From Corynebacterium ulcerans (GTDB taxonomy: Bacteria; Actinomycetota; Actinomycetes; Mycobacteriales; Mycobacteriaceae), in contig NZ_LT906443.1 in assembly GCF_900187135.1 (NCBI RefSeq), positions 434,001 through 498,000 of the forward strand: 64,000 nt of DNA, in the 5' to 3' direction. This document shows, piece after piece, positions 25,678 through 35,176 of this stretch. Every line of letters starts with the position of its first letter. Within the stretch, counting starts at the first letter, position 1. The translations under genes were made by a program, and so were the position numbers. The notes beneath the pieces were generated by a model, which saw only the letters and a list, made by a program, of their open reading frames with translations, made no database searches and was not told where the DNA came from.

Positions 25678-26181
25678 TTAGAAATATGACCAATACAAGC
25701 GAGTCACACGTTCTTCCTCTTGCTCCGACATCACCATATATTCTTCCCAGCGAAGCGGCCCCGGTTCCCCACATTCCGCCACTCGTTTCTCCAGTTCACT
25801 CCACACCTTAGGAAGAGCAGAATATGACCCTCTATGTTCCACAAAAGCCGCGGTAGTGCTTGGTGTTTCCCACGTAGTCATCCCGCTTACCTGGCTAGGA
25901 AGACACTCGTAATGAGCCTCGTCAGAAGCTCCACAGGCAGCCTCCATCAAGGCCCAGTCCTTCGGCTGCACCACAAACGCTGGAGCCATGTGTATTACCC
26001 CGCTTGAGATCTCATAGTAATAAGCGACGTGGGCAGCAGGCGCTACTCCTTGCTTTTTAAACAGGTCACCGAGAGCTGTATATGCTGGCTCGAACACCGT
26101 AGGGATCTCCGACAGAGGAACCTTATAGTGGATTCCAACGAGGAAGCGATTCTCAATCACTGACTGTTGCATATGTTCCAT
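25678..26181 (-). CDS. GyrI-like small-molecule-binding domain protein
   Basis: This 167-residue protein resembles the GyrI-like / AraC effector-binding (SOUL-fold) domain. It shows VGIHYKVPLSEIPTVFEPAYTALGDLFKKQG, a VAYYYEISSGVIHMAPAFVV middle and a C-terminal LRWEEYMVM strand. There is no DNA-binding domain, so it is a stand-alone ligand-binding domain and not a full regulator. ATG 26181 is preferred, 7 nt after GAAGGGA; the open frame extends 12 codons further. It converges with the FMN reductase gene and is separated from the uracil permease by a perfect palindromic terminator. Confidence 0.75.
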   Translation of the reverse strand: MEHMQQSVIENRFLVGIHYKVPLSEIPTVFEPAYTALGDLFKKQGVAPAAHVAYYYEISSGVIHMAPAFVVQPKDWALMEAACGASDEAHYECLPSQVSGMTTWETPSTTAAFVEHRGSYSALPKVWSELEKRVAECGEPGPLRWEEYMVMSEQEEERVTRLYWSYF

Positions 26182-26258
26182 GAGGGTCCCTTCCCTTGAT
26201 GACCTCTGTGGATACACAGTACACGCATGCCGGCTATGTTCCCCGGAAAATAACGCAA

Positions 26259-26284
26259 GCCCGTATCTTGATCAAGATACGGGC
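26259..26284 (-). terminator. 26-bp perfect palindrome after the permease gene
   Basis: Thirteen-base arms, GCCCGTATCTTGA and its exact complement, meet with no spacer (26259-26284). As a terminator for the minus-strand permease it has a T-containing tail. In DNA it could also bind a dimeric protein upstream of the GyrI-like gene. Confidence 0.6.
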
Positions 26285-26290
26285 CAGTTT

Positions 26291-27577
26291 TTAAAACTGT
26301 GCTGTTTGCCCCTCACCAACACGGGTATACAACCATCGCAAGATTGGGTAAAAGACGATGATTCCCATGGATCCCCAAGCAATACCTTGAAGTTCAACGC
26401 CGAAGACCGTGAGAGTCAGGTTTCCGATTCCTGCGATAAGTGCCACAGCAGCAGCGGTAAGATTCACAGGGTTATTAAAGTTGACCTTGTTGTCTTGCCA
26501 GATCCGCACACCAAGCATTCCGATGAGGCCATACAAGACAATGGCCGCGCCCCCGAGAACGCCCGTAGGAATAGTGAAAATGAGCGCCCCGAACTTCGGG
26601 ATAAAAGCCAAGACAACTGCTGTCAAAGCCGCAATCCAATAAGCAGCTGTTGAGTAGACTCGCGTTGCAGCCATAACACCGATGTTTTCTGCATACGTGG
26701 TGGTTCCTGATCCACCGAAGCCTCCAGCAAAAGTAGTTCCTAATCCATCCGCGATGAGTGCGTCGCCAGCCAAATCGTCTAGATCACGCCCGGTCATCTC
26801 ACTCACGGCTTTGACATGTCCTACGTTTTCCGCGATAAGCACGATCACTACCGGCAGGGTCACGAGGATGGTGTGCACAGTAAATTGTGGAGTGTGGAAC
26901 TGTGGTAACCCGATCCATGCGGCATCATGAATAGCAGTAGTCGCGCCTTCCGAAAGGTTTCCGGTCAGAGCGGCAAAAACCCAGCCTATGATGACTCCAA
27001 TGAGAATCCCCAGTCTGGCAATCATTCCACGTCCAGCAACTGTAAAAAAGAGAATCGCAGCCAGAGTCACCGTTGCGACCAACGGTTGTGCTTGAAAATT
27101 AGACGTAGCGGCCGGAGCAAGGTTAAGCCCGATAAGCGCGACAATGGCACCCGTGACGGCGGGAGGCATGACAAGATCAATGACTCGCTTACCTGCGGCT
27201 TTAACAATAAATCCCACCGCAATAAGCACAAGGCCTGTGACCACTACGCCACCCAACTGGACAGCGATACCTTCACTTTGAGAGGCGATCAGCGGAGCGA
27301 TAAAGCCAAACGAGCTTCCCAAATAAGAGGGAAGCCTGTTTCGAGTGATCAGGAGGAACAGCATGGTGCTAATTCCAGAGAAGAGCAAGGTGGTATTCAC
27401 AGGGAAACCAGTCAGGGTGGGCACCAGCAACGTTGCACCGAACATTGCGATTACGTGCTGCATGCCGATACCTACGGTCCGACCCCAGCTCAATCGTTCT
27501 TCTGGTGCTACTACGGCACCAGGGGCAATCGTCTTACCGTCGCCGTGAAGGGTCCATCCCCAGGAAGTTTTGCTCAC
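26291..27577 (-). CDS. Uracil/xanthine permease (NCS2 family)
   Basis: This 428-residue nucleobase transporter has about 12-14 membrane segments. Family features are GMQHVIAMFGATLLVP near the N-terminus, VILIAENVGHVKAVSEMTGRD with the substrate-coordinating Glu, and GGFGGSGTTTYAENIGVMA. It most likely imports uracil with protons, like UraA/PyrP, though xanthine cannot be excluded from sequence. It is a single gene. A CCCC-CGAA-GGGG hairpin lies just upstream in the spacer to hflX. Confidence 0.9.
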   Translation of the reverse strand: MSKTSWGWTLHGDGKTIAPGAVVAPEERLSWGRTVGIGMQHVIAMFGATLLVPTLTGFPVNTTLLFSGISTMLFLLITRNRLPSYLGSSFGFIAPLIASQSEGIAVQLGGVVVTGLVLIAVGFIVKAAGKRVIDLVMPPAVTGAIVALIGLNLAPAATSNFQAQPLVATVTLAAILFFTVAGRGMIARLGILIGVIIGWVFAALTGNLSEGATTAIHDAAWIGLPQFHTPQFTVHTILVTLPVVIVLIAENVGHVKAVSEMTGRDLDDLAGDALIADGLGTTFAGGFGGSGTTTYAENIGVMAATRVYSTAAYWIAALTAVVLAFIPKFGALIFTIPTGVLGGAAIVLYGLIGMLGVRIWQDNKVNFNNPVNLTAAAVALIAGIGNLTLTVFGVELQGIAWGSMGIIVFYPILRWLYTRVGEGQTAQF

Positions 27578-27619
27578 GAGCTTTTATTATCACCCCCGAA
27601 GGGGCTTTTCTCCAAGAAC

Positions 27620-27651
27620 GTGGGGGCACCATGTACATTTTTCGCCCCCAC
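27620..27651 (-). terminator. Terminator after hflX
   Basis: GTGGGGGC (27620-27627) and GCCCCCAC (27644-27651) form an 8-bp GC stem just past the hflX stop. The loop contains AAAAA/TTTTT, and no strong tail follows. Confidence 0.5.
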
Positions 27652-27657
27652 CTCGGA

Positions 27658-29280
27658 TTATGAGGTGGAAGTTACCTGGTACTCCCCTAGTTCTGATGCC
27701 AAAGAATGCGGCAGGCGGACGTCGATAAGCGTGCCTTCCGCGTGATACTCCTCAGATAAAACCGTTCCAAATTTGTGGAGTCGCGACACAATGTCCCCCC
27801 GGGTAAAGGGAATCAGCAGATGAACATGTGCGTCCAGAGTGTTGAGGAAAAGCTCGATACGAGCTTCCAGCTCAGGAATCCCATCGCCTTCTTGTGCAGA
27901 CACAAACACCACGTCATCCAACGCGTGGCGCAATTCTGCAAGGATCAACGGATCTGCCTGATCAATCTTATTGACCACGATTATCTCTGGTGGCGCTTCT
28001 ACCTTTAGCTCTCGCACGATGTCAGATATAACTCCGTTAACAGCTTTGATCTGTTCCAACGGGAAGGGATCAGAACCATCGACAACGTGGAGAACAAGAT
28101 CTGCTCCCACGACTTCTTCAAGCGTAGATCGGAAGGCTTCCACTAGCTGAGTAGGCAAGTGACGGACAAAACCCACGGTGTCGGTGAAGACCACCGATCG
28201 GCCATCGGCAAGCTCAGCGCGCCTGGTGGTCGGATCCAGGGTCGCAAACAGTGCGTCCTCCACAAGCACGCCCGCGCCAGTAAGAGCATTAATAAGGGAT
28301 GATTTTCCAGCGTTGGTATATCCAGCAATCGCGATCTGAGGAATCGTAGAGTCGCGGCGCTGCGAGCGTTTCACGTCTCTCGCTGTTTTCATACCAGCGA
28401 TTTCTTTACGCAATTTAGCCATGTCTGAACGAAGACGACGGCGATCCGCCTCGATCTTTGTTTCACCGGGGCCACGCAGGCCTACGCCACCATTGGAACC
28501 TGCTCGACCGCCCGCCTGCCGAGACAAAGCCCCACCCCAACCGCGCACGCGAGTAATAAGGTATTCCATTTGCGCCAATGAGACTTGAGCTTTGCCCTCT
28601 TTGCTCTTAGCGTGCTGGGCAAAGATATCAAGGATCAGCATCGTCCGGTCAATGACCTTAACGTCTAAGGCTTTTTCCAGCGCAATCATCTGTCCTGGTG
28701 AGAGCTCACCATCGCACACCACAGTATCCACACCGGTAGACATCACGATGTCTTTAAGCTCTGCTACTTTACCGGAGCCGATATAGGTTCCAGGGTCCGG
28801 CTTATCACGCTTTTGATAGAGCATGTCCACGACCTCTGACCCTGCTGTCTCAGCCAGAGCTGCAAGTTCTTGCATAGTGGCTTCTACTTCTGCCGTAGTT
28901 CCTTGTGTCCACACACCAACAAGAATCACGCGTTCTAGGCGTAATTTTCGGTACTCAACGTCATAGCCGTCATCTTGGTCTGTCGCATGAATACTTGAGC
29001 CTCGAGTGAGGCTACGCAGGCTGGATCGGGCTTCTAGATCAAGCTCACCAACAGTAGGCTGTTTGTTCTCCGACATGCCAGGCGAGGACACTGCCCCATC
29101 CGCGTGGCGGGGACTAAGCAACCCAGATTGATCTACTCCGGAATCTTCATACGGCGCTACAGGTCGATGATCCTTGAATGCTTGGTCAAGAAGGTCATCA
29201 TGCACGGTTCCTAGCTGCTCCGAGGGATGAGCAGAGTTAAGGATCTGGTCGTGAATTGGGGTTTCATTATTTTTAGTCAT
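27658..29280 (-). CDS. hflX: Ribosome-associated GTPase HflX
   Basis: HflX is a GTPase that binds the ribosome and splits stalled 70S particles. The 540-residue protein has the HflX N-terminal domain (YIGSGKVAEL, SPGQMIALEKAL), the glycine-rich GGVGLRGPGETKIE linker, then the G domain with G1 GYTNAGKSSL (about 318), G3 DTVGF (about 366) and G4 NKID. A disordered about 90-residue N-terminal extension is typical of actinobacteria. In mycobacteria hflX lies beside dapF and miaA; here two small genes separate it from dapF. Confidence 0.95.
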   Translation of the reverse strand: MTKNNETPIHDQILNSAHPSEQLGTVHDDLLDQAFKDHRPVAPYEDSGVDQSGLLSPRHADGAVSSPGMSENKQPTVGELDLEARSSLRSLTRGSSIHATDQDDGYDVEYRKLRLERVILVGVWTQGTTAEVEATMQELAALAETAGSEVVDMLYQKRDKPDPGTYIGSGKVAELKDIVMSTGVDTVVCDGELSPGQMIALEKALDVKVIDRTMLILDIFAQHAKSKEGKAQVSLAQMEYLITRVRGWGGALSRQAGGRAGSNGGVGLRGPGETKIEADRRRLRSDMAKLRKEIAGMKTARDVKRSQRRDSTIPQIAIAGYTNAGKSSLINALTGAGVLVEDALFATLDPTTRRAELADGRSVVFTDTVGFVRHLPTQLVEAFRSTLEEVVGADLVLHVVDGSDPFPLEQIKAVNGVISDIVRELKVEAPPEIIVVNKIDQADPLILAELRHALDDVVFVSAQEGDGIPELEARIELFLNTLDAHVHLLIPFTRGDIVSRLHKFGTVLSEEYHAEGTLIDVRLPHSLASELGEYQVTSTS

Positions 29281-29519
29281 CGTTACCGATCATTGTCGCA
29301 TGTTGAATAGTCCAACACTAGTACTTCGCACCGATGATCTTTGTTAGCGAACGCAGCAAAAACGTAGTAAACAAGCCAACCTCACATGATTTTTCTGCGA
29401 CATACTAAGGACATCTAGCCGTGCCCGCCTATGTCTCGTCGTCACGCAGCGCCAGCCTCCGTGAGTGAGAAGAACTCCTAAGAAATAGTTCCAATGCCAT
29501 CAATGGGGTCACAAAGGGA

Positions 29520-29525
29520 TACAAT
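29520..29525 (+). promoter_or_regulatory. -10 box implying a leaderless transcript
   Basis: TACAAT ends 8 nt before the ATG at 29534, with no Shine-Dalgarno sequence between. The spacing fits a transcript beginning at or near the start codon. Confidence 0.45.
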
Positions 29526-29533
29526 CAGACGCT

Positions 29534-30289
29534 ATGAGCACTGATCTCTTGAGCATAGGTATGACCTTTGACAAGTGGCAGGATGCCGTTGAAGCAGCCA
29601 TCGCCACCGATAAACTTGCCGTGACCGGCGAAGTCCGTGGTGGACAGCTTATTCAGTATGCAGACGACTCCGGCGCACAAATTAACATTCTCGCTGTTGA
29701 ACCGTTTGCAACTTTTGCTGGCTTTGACTCCGTTACTCAATCATTCGCACATATCTCCATGGTGAATGACGTCCTCGCATTGTGCGAAATTGTTGATTAC
29801 AACGGACAAGAAGTCACGACAGTGGCCTGCAATCTTGCGCAAGGTCCTTTGCTTGTCGACGAACCCGAGCAGCGCTGGCAACAGCTGGGTTTATCCGCCC
29901 TCGCTTTCGACGTGATCACGTATCCGACTATCGCAGACTTTGAGCAGGCCTCCCCCGAAATCCTGGGAACGGTAGTCAGCGAAGGCGCTCTAACAGTGAT
30001 GTCTGGCAACGGCACTGCCGCCCCTGACGCTTTTGCAACTTTTAACGTCCGTGTCTTGTCAGCCGAGTACAGAACGAATACCCTCACAGGTTCACGGTTT
30101 ATCCATGCGACCGTCGATGGACCTTTCCCCTTTGACGTCTGTTTGCCCGACGCAGCGTCTCTTCCAGAACGTGACTCCGTCATCTCCGGTAAAGCCGTAC
30201 TGGTGGGATCCGTGTCCGTTCCAGAATCAGGTGGATGTGGTTCCGGCGGCGGATGCGGCTCTGGTGGCTGCGGCTGTGGTGGACACTGA
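29534..30289 (+). CDS. Protein of unknown function with Gly/Cys-rich tail
   Basis: This 251-residue protein matches no family that I recognise. It has no signal peptide or membrane segment. The main part (residues 1-228) is mixed and acidic, beginning MSTDLLSIGMTFDKWQDAVE. The last about 20 residues are almost only Gly, Cys and Ser, with four Cys and a final His, spaced like a metal-binding or iron-sulfur tail. Such ends occur in some metallochaperones and metallothioneins, but that is analogy only. Transcription is divergent from hflX, with an apparent leaderless promoter. Confidence 0.75.
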   Translation: MSTDLLSIGMTFDKWQDAVEAAIATDKLAVTGEVRGGQLIQYADDSGAQINILAVEPFATFAGFDSVTQSFAHISMVNDVLALCEIVDYNGQEVTTVACNLAQGPLLVDEPEQRWQQLGLSALAFDVITYPTIADFEQASPEILGTVVSEGALTVMSGNGTAAPDAFATFNVRVLSAEYRTNTLTGSRFIHATVDGPFPFDVCLPDAASLPERDSVISGKAVLVGSVSVPESGGCGSGGGCGSGGCGCGGH

Positions 30290-30384
30290 TCTCCCCGATT
30301 ATTTCTTTGCCCGCCCCTTACCTAGGTTTAGGTCATATCATCTCATAATCGCGCAGCAACTTGACGCCAAAGGAACGATAAATA

Positions 30385-30909
30385 ATGCCGGAATTCGCTG
30401 GAATTAGCGACGCAGGACGTAGGCCACTCTGGCCTTACATCGCGATCTCTTTTGCTTGCGTCTGCCTCGTTATATGGCTCAAGTTTCCCGGAGTGATGCT
30501 CTCTATCATCATTATCGGTGCAACAACCTTTATGACTCAGCATCGTCCCAATACTCGGGAAGTAGATTCTCTCCGTGCTTCCATCCGGCTCACGCTTGAG
30601 GATATACAAGATATTCTCACGCAGTATGACAAGTTTGAGACAGGCACGGACATGGAGTCGATCGCGGATCGCACCCTCTATCGTCCTGCGCTTCTCGACC
30701 CAGAAAGCAGTGATCCGGATATTGAGGCTTTCCATTATCTTCGAAAGACCTCGCGCCGATTCCTGACTCGCGCCGATGGACACCTCACTAAGGCATTGAC
30801 CATCGGGCAACTAGAGAAAATCCTTGAGGTTACCGACCGCCGTGCCTCTGATTTTGAGGAATCGTGGATTGCTGCACGACGCGCTGCGAAACGATTGAGC
30901 GAGAATTAG
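30385..30909 (+). CDS. Small membrane protein of unknown function
   Basis: This 174-residue protein has two adjacent hydrophobic segments (PLWPYIAISFACVCLVIWL and PGVMLSIIIIGATTFM, about residues 14-50) followed by a soluble, helical, charged C-terminal domain of about 120 residues. It is probably anchored in the cytoplasmic membrane with the C-terminal domain inside. No family is recognised. It follows the Gly/Cys-tail gene after 95 bp and ends at a strong bidirectional terminator shared with dapF, so the two may form a unit. Confidence 0.75.
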   Translation: MPEFAGISDAGRRPLWPYIAISFACVCLVIWLKFPGVMLSIIIIGATTFMTQHRPNTREVDSLRASIRLTLEDIQDILTQYDKFETGTDMESIADRTLYRPALLDPESSDPDIEAFHYLRKTSRRFLTRADGHLTKALTIGQLEKILEVTDRRASDFEESWIAARRAAKRLSEN

Positions 30910-30922
30910 TCTCAGCTCTATC

Positions 30923-30964
30923 AGTAAACGCCCGCACCGGTATATCTTGGTGCGGGCGTTTACT
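30923..30964. terminator. Bidirectional terminator between the membrane-protein gene and dapF
   Basis: AGTAAACGCCCGCACC (30923-30938) and GGTGCGGGCGTTTACT (30949-30964) form a perfect 16-bp stem with a 10-nt loop. Confidence 0.85.
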
Positions 30965-30972
30965 TAACGGGT

Positions 30973-31866
30973 TTATGCGCTTAAACCGCGGGTATCCAGT
31001 TGACCCCACGCAACGATTTTTGAGGGGCCCCGCAAAACAGAAGTGTCTCCTTGGATTGTCACGCTGACGCTGCCACCAGGTATGTGTACCACCACGTGGC
31101 CGTCGACAAGCCCAGCATCAGCTAGCGCCGAGCGCGCCGCAGCGACGGTACCGGTGCCGCAACTGCGGGTCTCTCCCACGCCACGCTCATACACACGCAT
31201 ATGGATCTGCGATTGTTGATCGAGTTCCGTAAGCAGCTCTACGTTGACTCCCTCTGGGAAAAACTCACTGTCAACAACAGGCTGTACCAGATCAACCTCT
31301 GACAAGGCTTGCGGAGTCAACCCTGGAACCACGCAGGCGAGATGCGGATTCCCCATATCCACTCCCATGCCTGCGTATGAAGCCGTACCGATATGACACG
31401 TTGAGACACCGGTGACTTCGGCTGGTCCCATATCAACGCTAACGTCAGCATCCGTTGCGCTAAAGGAGTGGACCGAAACGGTACGAACCCCTGCGCGAGT
31501 GCCAATACTAAAGTCATCTGTATCGACTAAAGCTCGTGATCTCAGCCAATGGGCAAACACGCGTGTTCCATTACCGCACATCTCTGCAGCAGAGCCATCC
31601 GCGTTGTAATAGTCCATAAAATAGTCAGATGGGTCTAGCCCTTCCGGAGCTTGGGTAAGCACACCGGAAGCCAGCAAGGCTCCAACACGAGCGACGCGTA
31701 AAACACCGTCTGCACCCACGCCCGCCCTACGATCGCACATGGCGCTTATGAGCTGAGGCGTCAACGGCAGCTTCGCGTCAAGATCCTCGATAATTACAAA
31801 GTCATTTTCAGTCCCATGGCCTTTAGCAAACGAGATCTGCTGAGGTAATTCATGTGTCACAGTCAC
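30973..31866 (-). CDS. dapF: Diaminopimelate epimerase
   Basis: DapF converts LL- to meso-diaminopimelate for peptidoglycan and lysine. The 297-residue protein has both catalytic Cys motifs, MCGNGTR (about Cys94) and SCGTGT (about Cys233), and the N-terminal [12 protein letters not shown] segment. The start is GTG 31866, overlapping the miaA stop by 4 bases (GTGA), so translation is coupled. The order miaA-dapF is conserved in actinobacteria. Confidence 0.97.
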   Translation of the reverse strand: MTVTHELPQQISFAKGHGTENDFVIIEDLDAKLPLTPQLISAMCDRRAGVGADGVLRVARVGALLASGVLTQAPEGLDPSDYFMDYYNADGSAAEMCGNGTRVFAHWLRSRALVDTDDFSIGTRAGVRTVSVHSFSATDADVSVDMGPAEVTGVSTCHIGTASYAGMGVDMGNPHLACVVPGLTPQALSEVDLVQPVVDSEFFPEGVNVELLTELDQQSQIHMRVYERGVGETRSCGTGTVAAARSALADAGLVDGHVVVHIPGGSVSVTIQGDTSVLRGPSKIVAWGQLDTRGLSA

Positions 31867-32834
31867 GTTAGCAATGATAGCGCTTGCGTCGGAGTGTCTT
31901 CAGCAGCATCAATCCAGGAGATACGGGGATCACGGTTAAACCAGCTTCTTTGCCTGCGCACATATCTGCGAGTCCCCGTGATCGTCCGATCCACTACCTC
32001 ATCCCAGGTCAAATCGCCTGCCATTCCCTGTAAAACCTGCGCGTATCCGATCGCCCGCCCTGCCGTCGAATCAGCCACCAATCCTTTGTCTAACAACGAT
32101 TCAACCTCTGCGACAAAACCGTGTTCGAACATGAGACGAGTGCGTAACTCAATACGAGGGTTAAGCCAATCACTGTGGGTACGTAGGCCTAGAATTCGTG
32201 TCCCCCAACGAGGAGTGCCATTTTTGGGCGGCTGGCTGGCTTGAAATGGCTGACCAGTAAGCTCAATAACTTCCAACGCCCGAACTGTCCTGCGAGGATC
32301 TTTGTCTTCAATAATCTCCGCCGCAGCGGGATCACGTAGTGCAAGTTCGCGATGCAACGCGTCAATACCGATTTCAGCCAGTTTTTCTTCCCATTGAGCC
32401 CGCACTTTCTTATCAGTGGGGGGAAATTGCCAGGCGTCGACAAGCGCTTGCACATACAGCATCGATCCCCCCACCAGAATGGGGGTTTTCCCACGTGCCA
32501 TGATGTCTTCCACATCGCGTACTGCGTCTTGTTGAAACCTTGCTACCGATGCAGTCTCCGTGACCTCCCAAACATCAAGCTGATGGTGAGGGATCCCTTC
32601 GCGCTCAGAAAGAGAAAGTTTAGCTGTGCCAATATCCATGCCTCGATAAAGTTGCATCGAGTCAACATTGACTATCTCTCCGTCTAGCTCATGCGCTAGA
32701 GCAATACCAAGAGCTGACTTCCCCGATGCCGTAGGTCCAACGACGGCGATGGGGCGTATTCCGTCTACAGCCTGATGATCCGGTTTTTCCTTGTGCATGC
32801 CATTTTCTCTGTGCTGTGTAAACGCTATTGACAC
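31863..32834 (-). CDS. miaA: tRNA dimethylallyltransferase
   Basis: MiaA adds a dimethylallyl group to A37 of tRNAs that read codons beginning with U. MiaB, encoded 4 kb away, then thiolates the product. The protein has the P-loop [31 protein letters not shown], and [17 protein letters not shown] at the C-terminus. GTG 32834, with AGGAG just before, gives 323 residues and overlaps the upstream gene by 10 bp. An internal ATG at 32798 has a poorer site. It is followed by dapF with a 4-bp overlap. Confidence 0.96.
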   Translation of the reverse strand: MSIAFTQHRENGMHKEKPDHQAVDGIRPIAVVGPTASGKSALGIALAHELDGEIVNVDSMQLYRGMDIGTAKLSLSEREGIPHHQLDVWEVTETASVARFQQDAVRDVEDIMARGKTPILVGGSMLYVQALVDAWQFPPTDKKVRAQWEEKLAEIGIDALHRELALRDPAAAEIIEDKDPRRTVRALEVIELTGQPFQASQPPKNGTPRWGTRILGLRTHSDWLNPRIELRTRLMFEHGFVAEVESLLDKGLVADSTAGRAIGYAQVLQGMAGDLTWDEVVDRTITGTRRYVRRQRSWFNRDPRISWIDAAEDTPTQALSLLT

Positions 32835-33544
32835 GTGCTTCTCCTACCCGCTGCTGTGCCCTTCCATACTGCGACAAATCTCCCGACTCCCAAAGACGAA
32901 TCAGACAAAGCCAAAAACGTCTCTTCCACCTCCAGCTCACTGAGTTCATGCCACAAGTCTGGATGTACAACCCCACCGTTTTCTGGGGTAAGCAGCGCGT
33001 TAAATTTCTCTTTTTCCGCGCCATCATGGAGAGCATGAGGTCCTCCTGCCAACAACTTCTCCATGAGCTGGTGGGTTTCTTCCCCCGCATCAAGCAAAGC
33101 AAGCGGCGCCCGTTCAGTTAAGCCTGCGGAACCATCAACCACAACAATCGTGAGTGTTCCACCGCGTGGTTTCTCCAGACGCGGCCTGATCTCTGACACG
33201 TCCACCCTCGGGTTATCCTCTATAAAAGGACCCGCAACATAACGAGCGATAAGTTCAGGAAGATAAAACCCCTTCCCCACATTCACCTGGGGGGCACCCC
33301 ACGCTTTGAAACTGCCTTCTATGTTTGTGCGGAAGTTGGTATCGCATGTGCCAACAATGTCTATCGACGTAGGAGACAAGCCTTCAATCATGTAACGCGC
33401 ACACTCGCGCAACACACTTGAAGCAGCATCAGGAGATAACTCTGAGACAAGCGCCGGACTGCTCGGAATAATCAACACGGCCCACGGTTTCGTTTCACAT
33501 TTTCCACGACTTTCTACCGTGGTATCCGTATCAATACTCACCAC
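32825..33544 (-). CDS. Class III extradiol dioxygenase-like (MEMO-type) protein
   Basis: This 239-residue protein corresponds by position to Rv2728c, upstream of miaA-dapF in mycobacteria, and has the fold signature of class III extradiol dioxygenase subunit-B-like/MEMO proteins: [19 protein letters not shown] at the N-terminus and [20 protein letters not shown] in the middle. The usual metal-binding histidines are not obvious, so enzymatic activity is doubtful. The stop overlaps the miaA GTG start by 10 bp, which implies a three-gene operon with miaA and dapF. Function is unknown. Confidence 0.75.
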   Translation of the reverse strand: MVSIDTDTTVESRGKCETKPWAVLIIPSSPALVSELSPDAASSVLRECARYMIEGLSPTSIDIVGTCDTNFRTNIEGSFKAWGAPQVNVGKGFYLPELIARYVAGPFIEDNPRVDVSEIRPRLEKPRGGTLTIVVVDGSAGLTERAPLALLDAGEETHQLMEKLLAGGPHALHDGAEKEKFNALLTPENGGVVHPDLWHELSELEVEETFLALSDSSLGVGRFVAVWKGTAAGRRSTCQ

Positions 33545-33813
33545 AACTGCCTCCCTCTACCTTCCACGTTGCATATGCTTGCAACGCTTCCAGAGCTAAG
33601 CCTAAACGTGGGTCGTAAGAGAACCAACCTGCATGCGCTCAGTTGCCGAGAATGTCACGCTTGTTTTTGCGGCAGTGTCATTACGAAACCTGTAAGTTTA
33701 TTGAAGTGAAACATAAGGCATACTCGGAATAGCAGATTCCTCTCCTTGTGCTTCTGTTAAAGCTTCGGCAGCCGCGACGCGCGGCACGATGAATAGAAAG
33801 ACGGACTAGCGTT

Positions 33814-35166
33814 ATGAGCTCTAACACTTCCCCCAAGCCAGGCCCCACCCCAGGTCCTCGTCCCGGTCCTCGACCAGGAGCTGTGCCGGGGCCACGCCCT
33901 GGTGCACATGCGGTGCATTCAGCACCTGCGGTTCCGGTTGCGCCGCAGAACGACCCCAGTAAATGGGGCCGCGTGGAAGAAGACGGCACTGTCTTTGTCA
34001 CCTACAAAGGCGCCGACCGAGAGATCGGTTCCTGGCAAGCGGGTACCCCGGCTGAAGGCCTCGCCCACTACGGGGCTCGCTTCGACGATGCCGCTACGGA
34101 AGTCGCTTTGCTAGAAGCACGGCTTAATACGCATCCTGGCGACGCAGACCACATCAAGCGCAAGGCAGCAGAAATCCTGGAGACTCTGCCTACCGCAGCG
34201 TTTATTGGCGATATCGAATCTCTTGAGCGACGTTTGGGCAGCATCATCAACGGCGCAGACGACGCCGGCGAAAAAGCACGCGAGGAAAAGCAACAGCACC
34301 GCATCAAAGCAATCGCCCGCAAGGAAGAACTCGCAGCCGAAGCAGAAGACCTAGCCGAAAACTCTACAGACTGGAAAGCGGCCGGCGACCGTATCCGCGA
34401 GATACTCGATGAGTGGAAGAGTATCAAGGGAATTGACCGTAAAACAGACGATGAGCTTTGGAAGCGCTATTCACGTGCTCGTGACTCTTTTAATCGTCGT
34501 CGCGGTTCTCACTTTGCGGAGTTGGACCGGGGCCGGGCAGCAGCGCGCAAGGTGAAGGAAGAACTCGTAGCCAAAGCCAACGAGATTAAGCACTCCACTG
34601 ACTGGAATGACACGGCTAAGACATTCAGGGATCTTATGACCTCCTGGAAGACCGCCGGACGGGCTCCCCGTGAAGTAGACGACAAGCTGTGGAGTGCTTT
34701 CAAAGAAGCTCAAGATTACTTCTTCAACGCGCGCCATGCGGTCAATGAAGAACGAGATCGCGAGTTCAGCGCTAATGCCGACGCAAAGGATGCTCTCCTT
34801 GCGGAATACTCGCAGCTCATCGATCCTTCCAAGGATCTCGACGCAGCACGTAAAAAGCTACGCGAGTTGCAAGAGAAATGGGAAGAAATCGGTTACGTGC
34901 CACGTGACCGGGTACGCGAATTCGAAGATAAAATCTCCAAGCTTGAACGCAAGGTGGAAGATGCCGCTGATGCTCAGTGGCGCCGTACTGACCCAGAGGC
35001 GCAGGCGCGTGCTTCCCAGTTCACCGCCAAAGTCGAAGAGTTTAATGCACAAGCTGCAGAGGCTGAGGCTAAGGGCAACTCCAAGAAGGCTGCGCAATTG
35101 CGTGAACAGGCGCAGCAGTGGCAAGAATGGGCCAATGCAGCACTCAATGCGGTAGAAAACCGCTAG
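33814..35166 (+). CDS. DUF349 domain protein
   Basis: This 450-residue protein is almost entirely coiled coil after residue 85. It has at least three DUF349 repeats, recognisable by DWKAAGDRIREILDEWKSI, DWNDTAKTFRDLMTSWKTAG and KKLRELQEKWEEIGYVPRD. The first about 35 residues are a Pro/Gly/Arg-rich tail with PGPRPGPRPGAVPGPRPG. It corresponds to Rv2731. The family is widespread but without assigned function. It lies 10 bp before a GNAT gene on the same strand. A spacer of 269 bp upstream holds only a small CGTTGCA/TGCAACG hairpin (33567-33586). Confidence 0.85.
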   Translation: MSSNTSPKPGPTPGPRPGPRPGAVPGPRPGAHAVHSAPAVPVAPQNDPSKWGRVEEDGTVFVTYKGADREIGSWQAGTPAEGLAHYGARFDDAATEVALLEARLNTHPGDADHIKRKAAEILETLPTAAFIGDIESLERRLGSIINGADDAGEKAREEKQQHRIKAIARKEELAAEAEDLAENSTDWKAAGDRIREILDEWKSIKGIDRKTDDELWKRYSRARDSFNRRRGSHFAELDRGRAAARKVKEELVAKANEIKHSTDWNDTAKTFRDLMTSWKTAGRAPREVDDKLWSAFKEAQDYFFNARHAVNEERDREFSANADAKDALLAEYSQLIDPSKDLDAARKKLRELQEKWEEIGYVPRDRVREFEDKISKLERKVEDAADAQWRRTDPEAQARASQFTAKVEEFNAQAAEAEAKGNSKKAAQLREQAQQWQEWANAALNAVENR

Positions 35167-35176
35167 AATTGGCTAG

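Noticed and set aside
26927..27745. 272-codon open frame opposite the uracil permease
   Set aside because: It lies antisense to a clear NCS2 permease, is full of Arg/Ser/Lys/Gln shadow-type composition, has no ribosome binding site and matches no family.
30316..30335. DtxR-box-like CCTAGGTTTAGG near 30320
   Set aside because: It has too few matches to the 19-bp DtxR palindrome, and no iron gene is adjacent.
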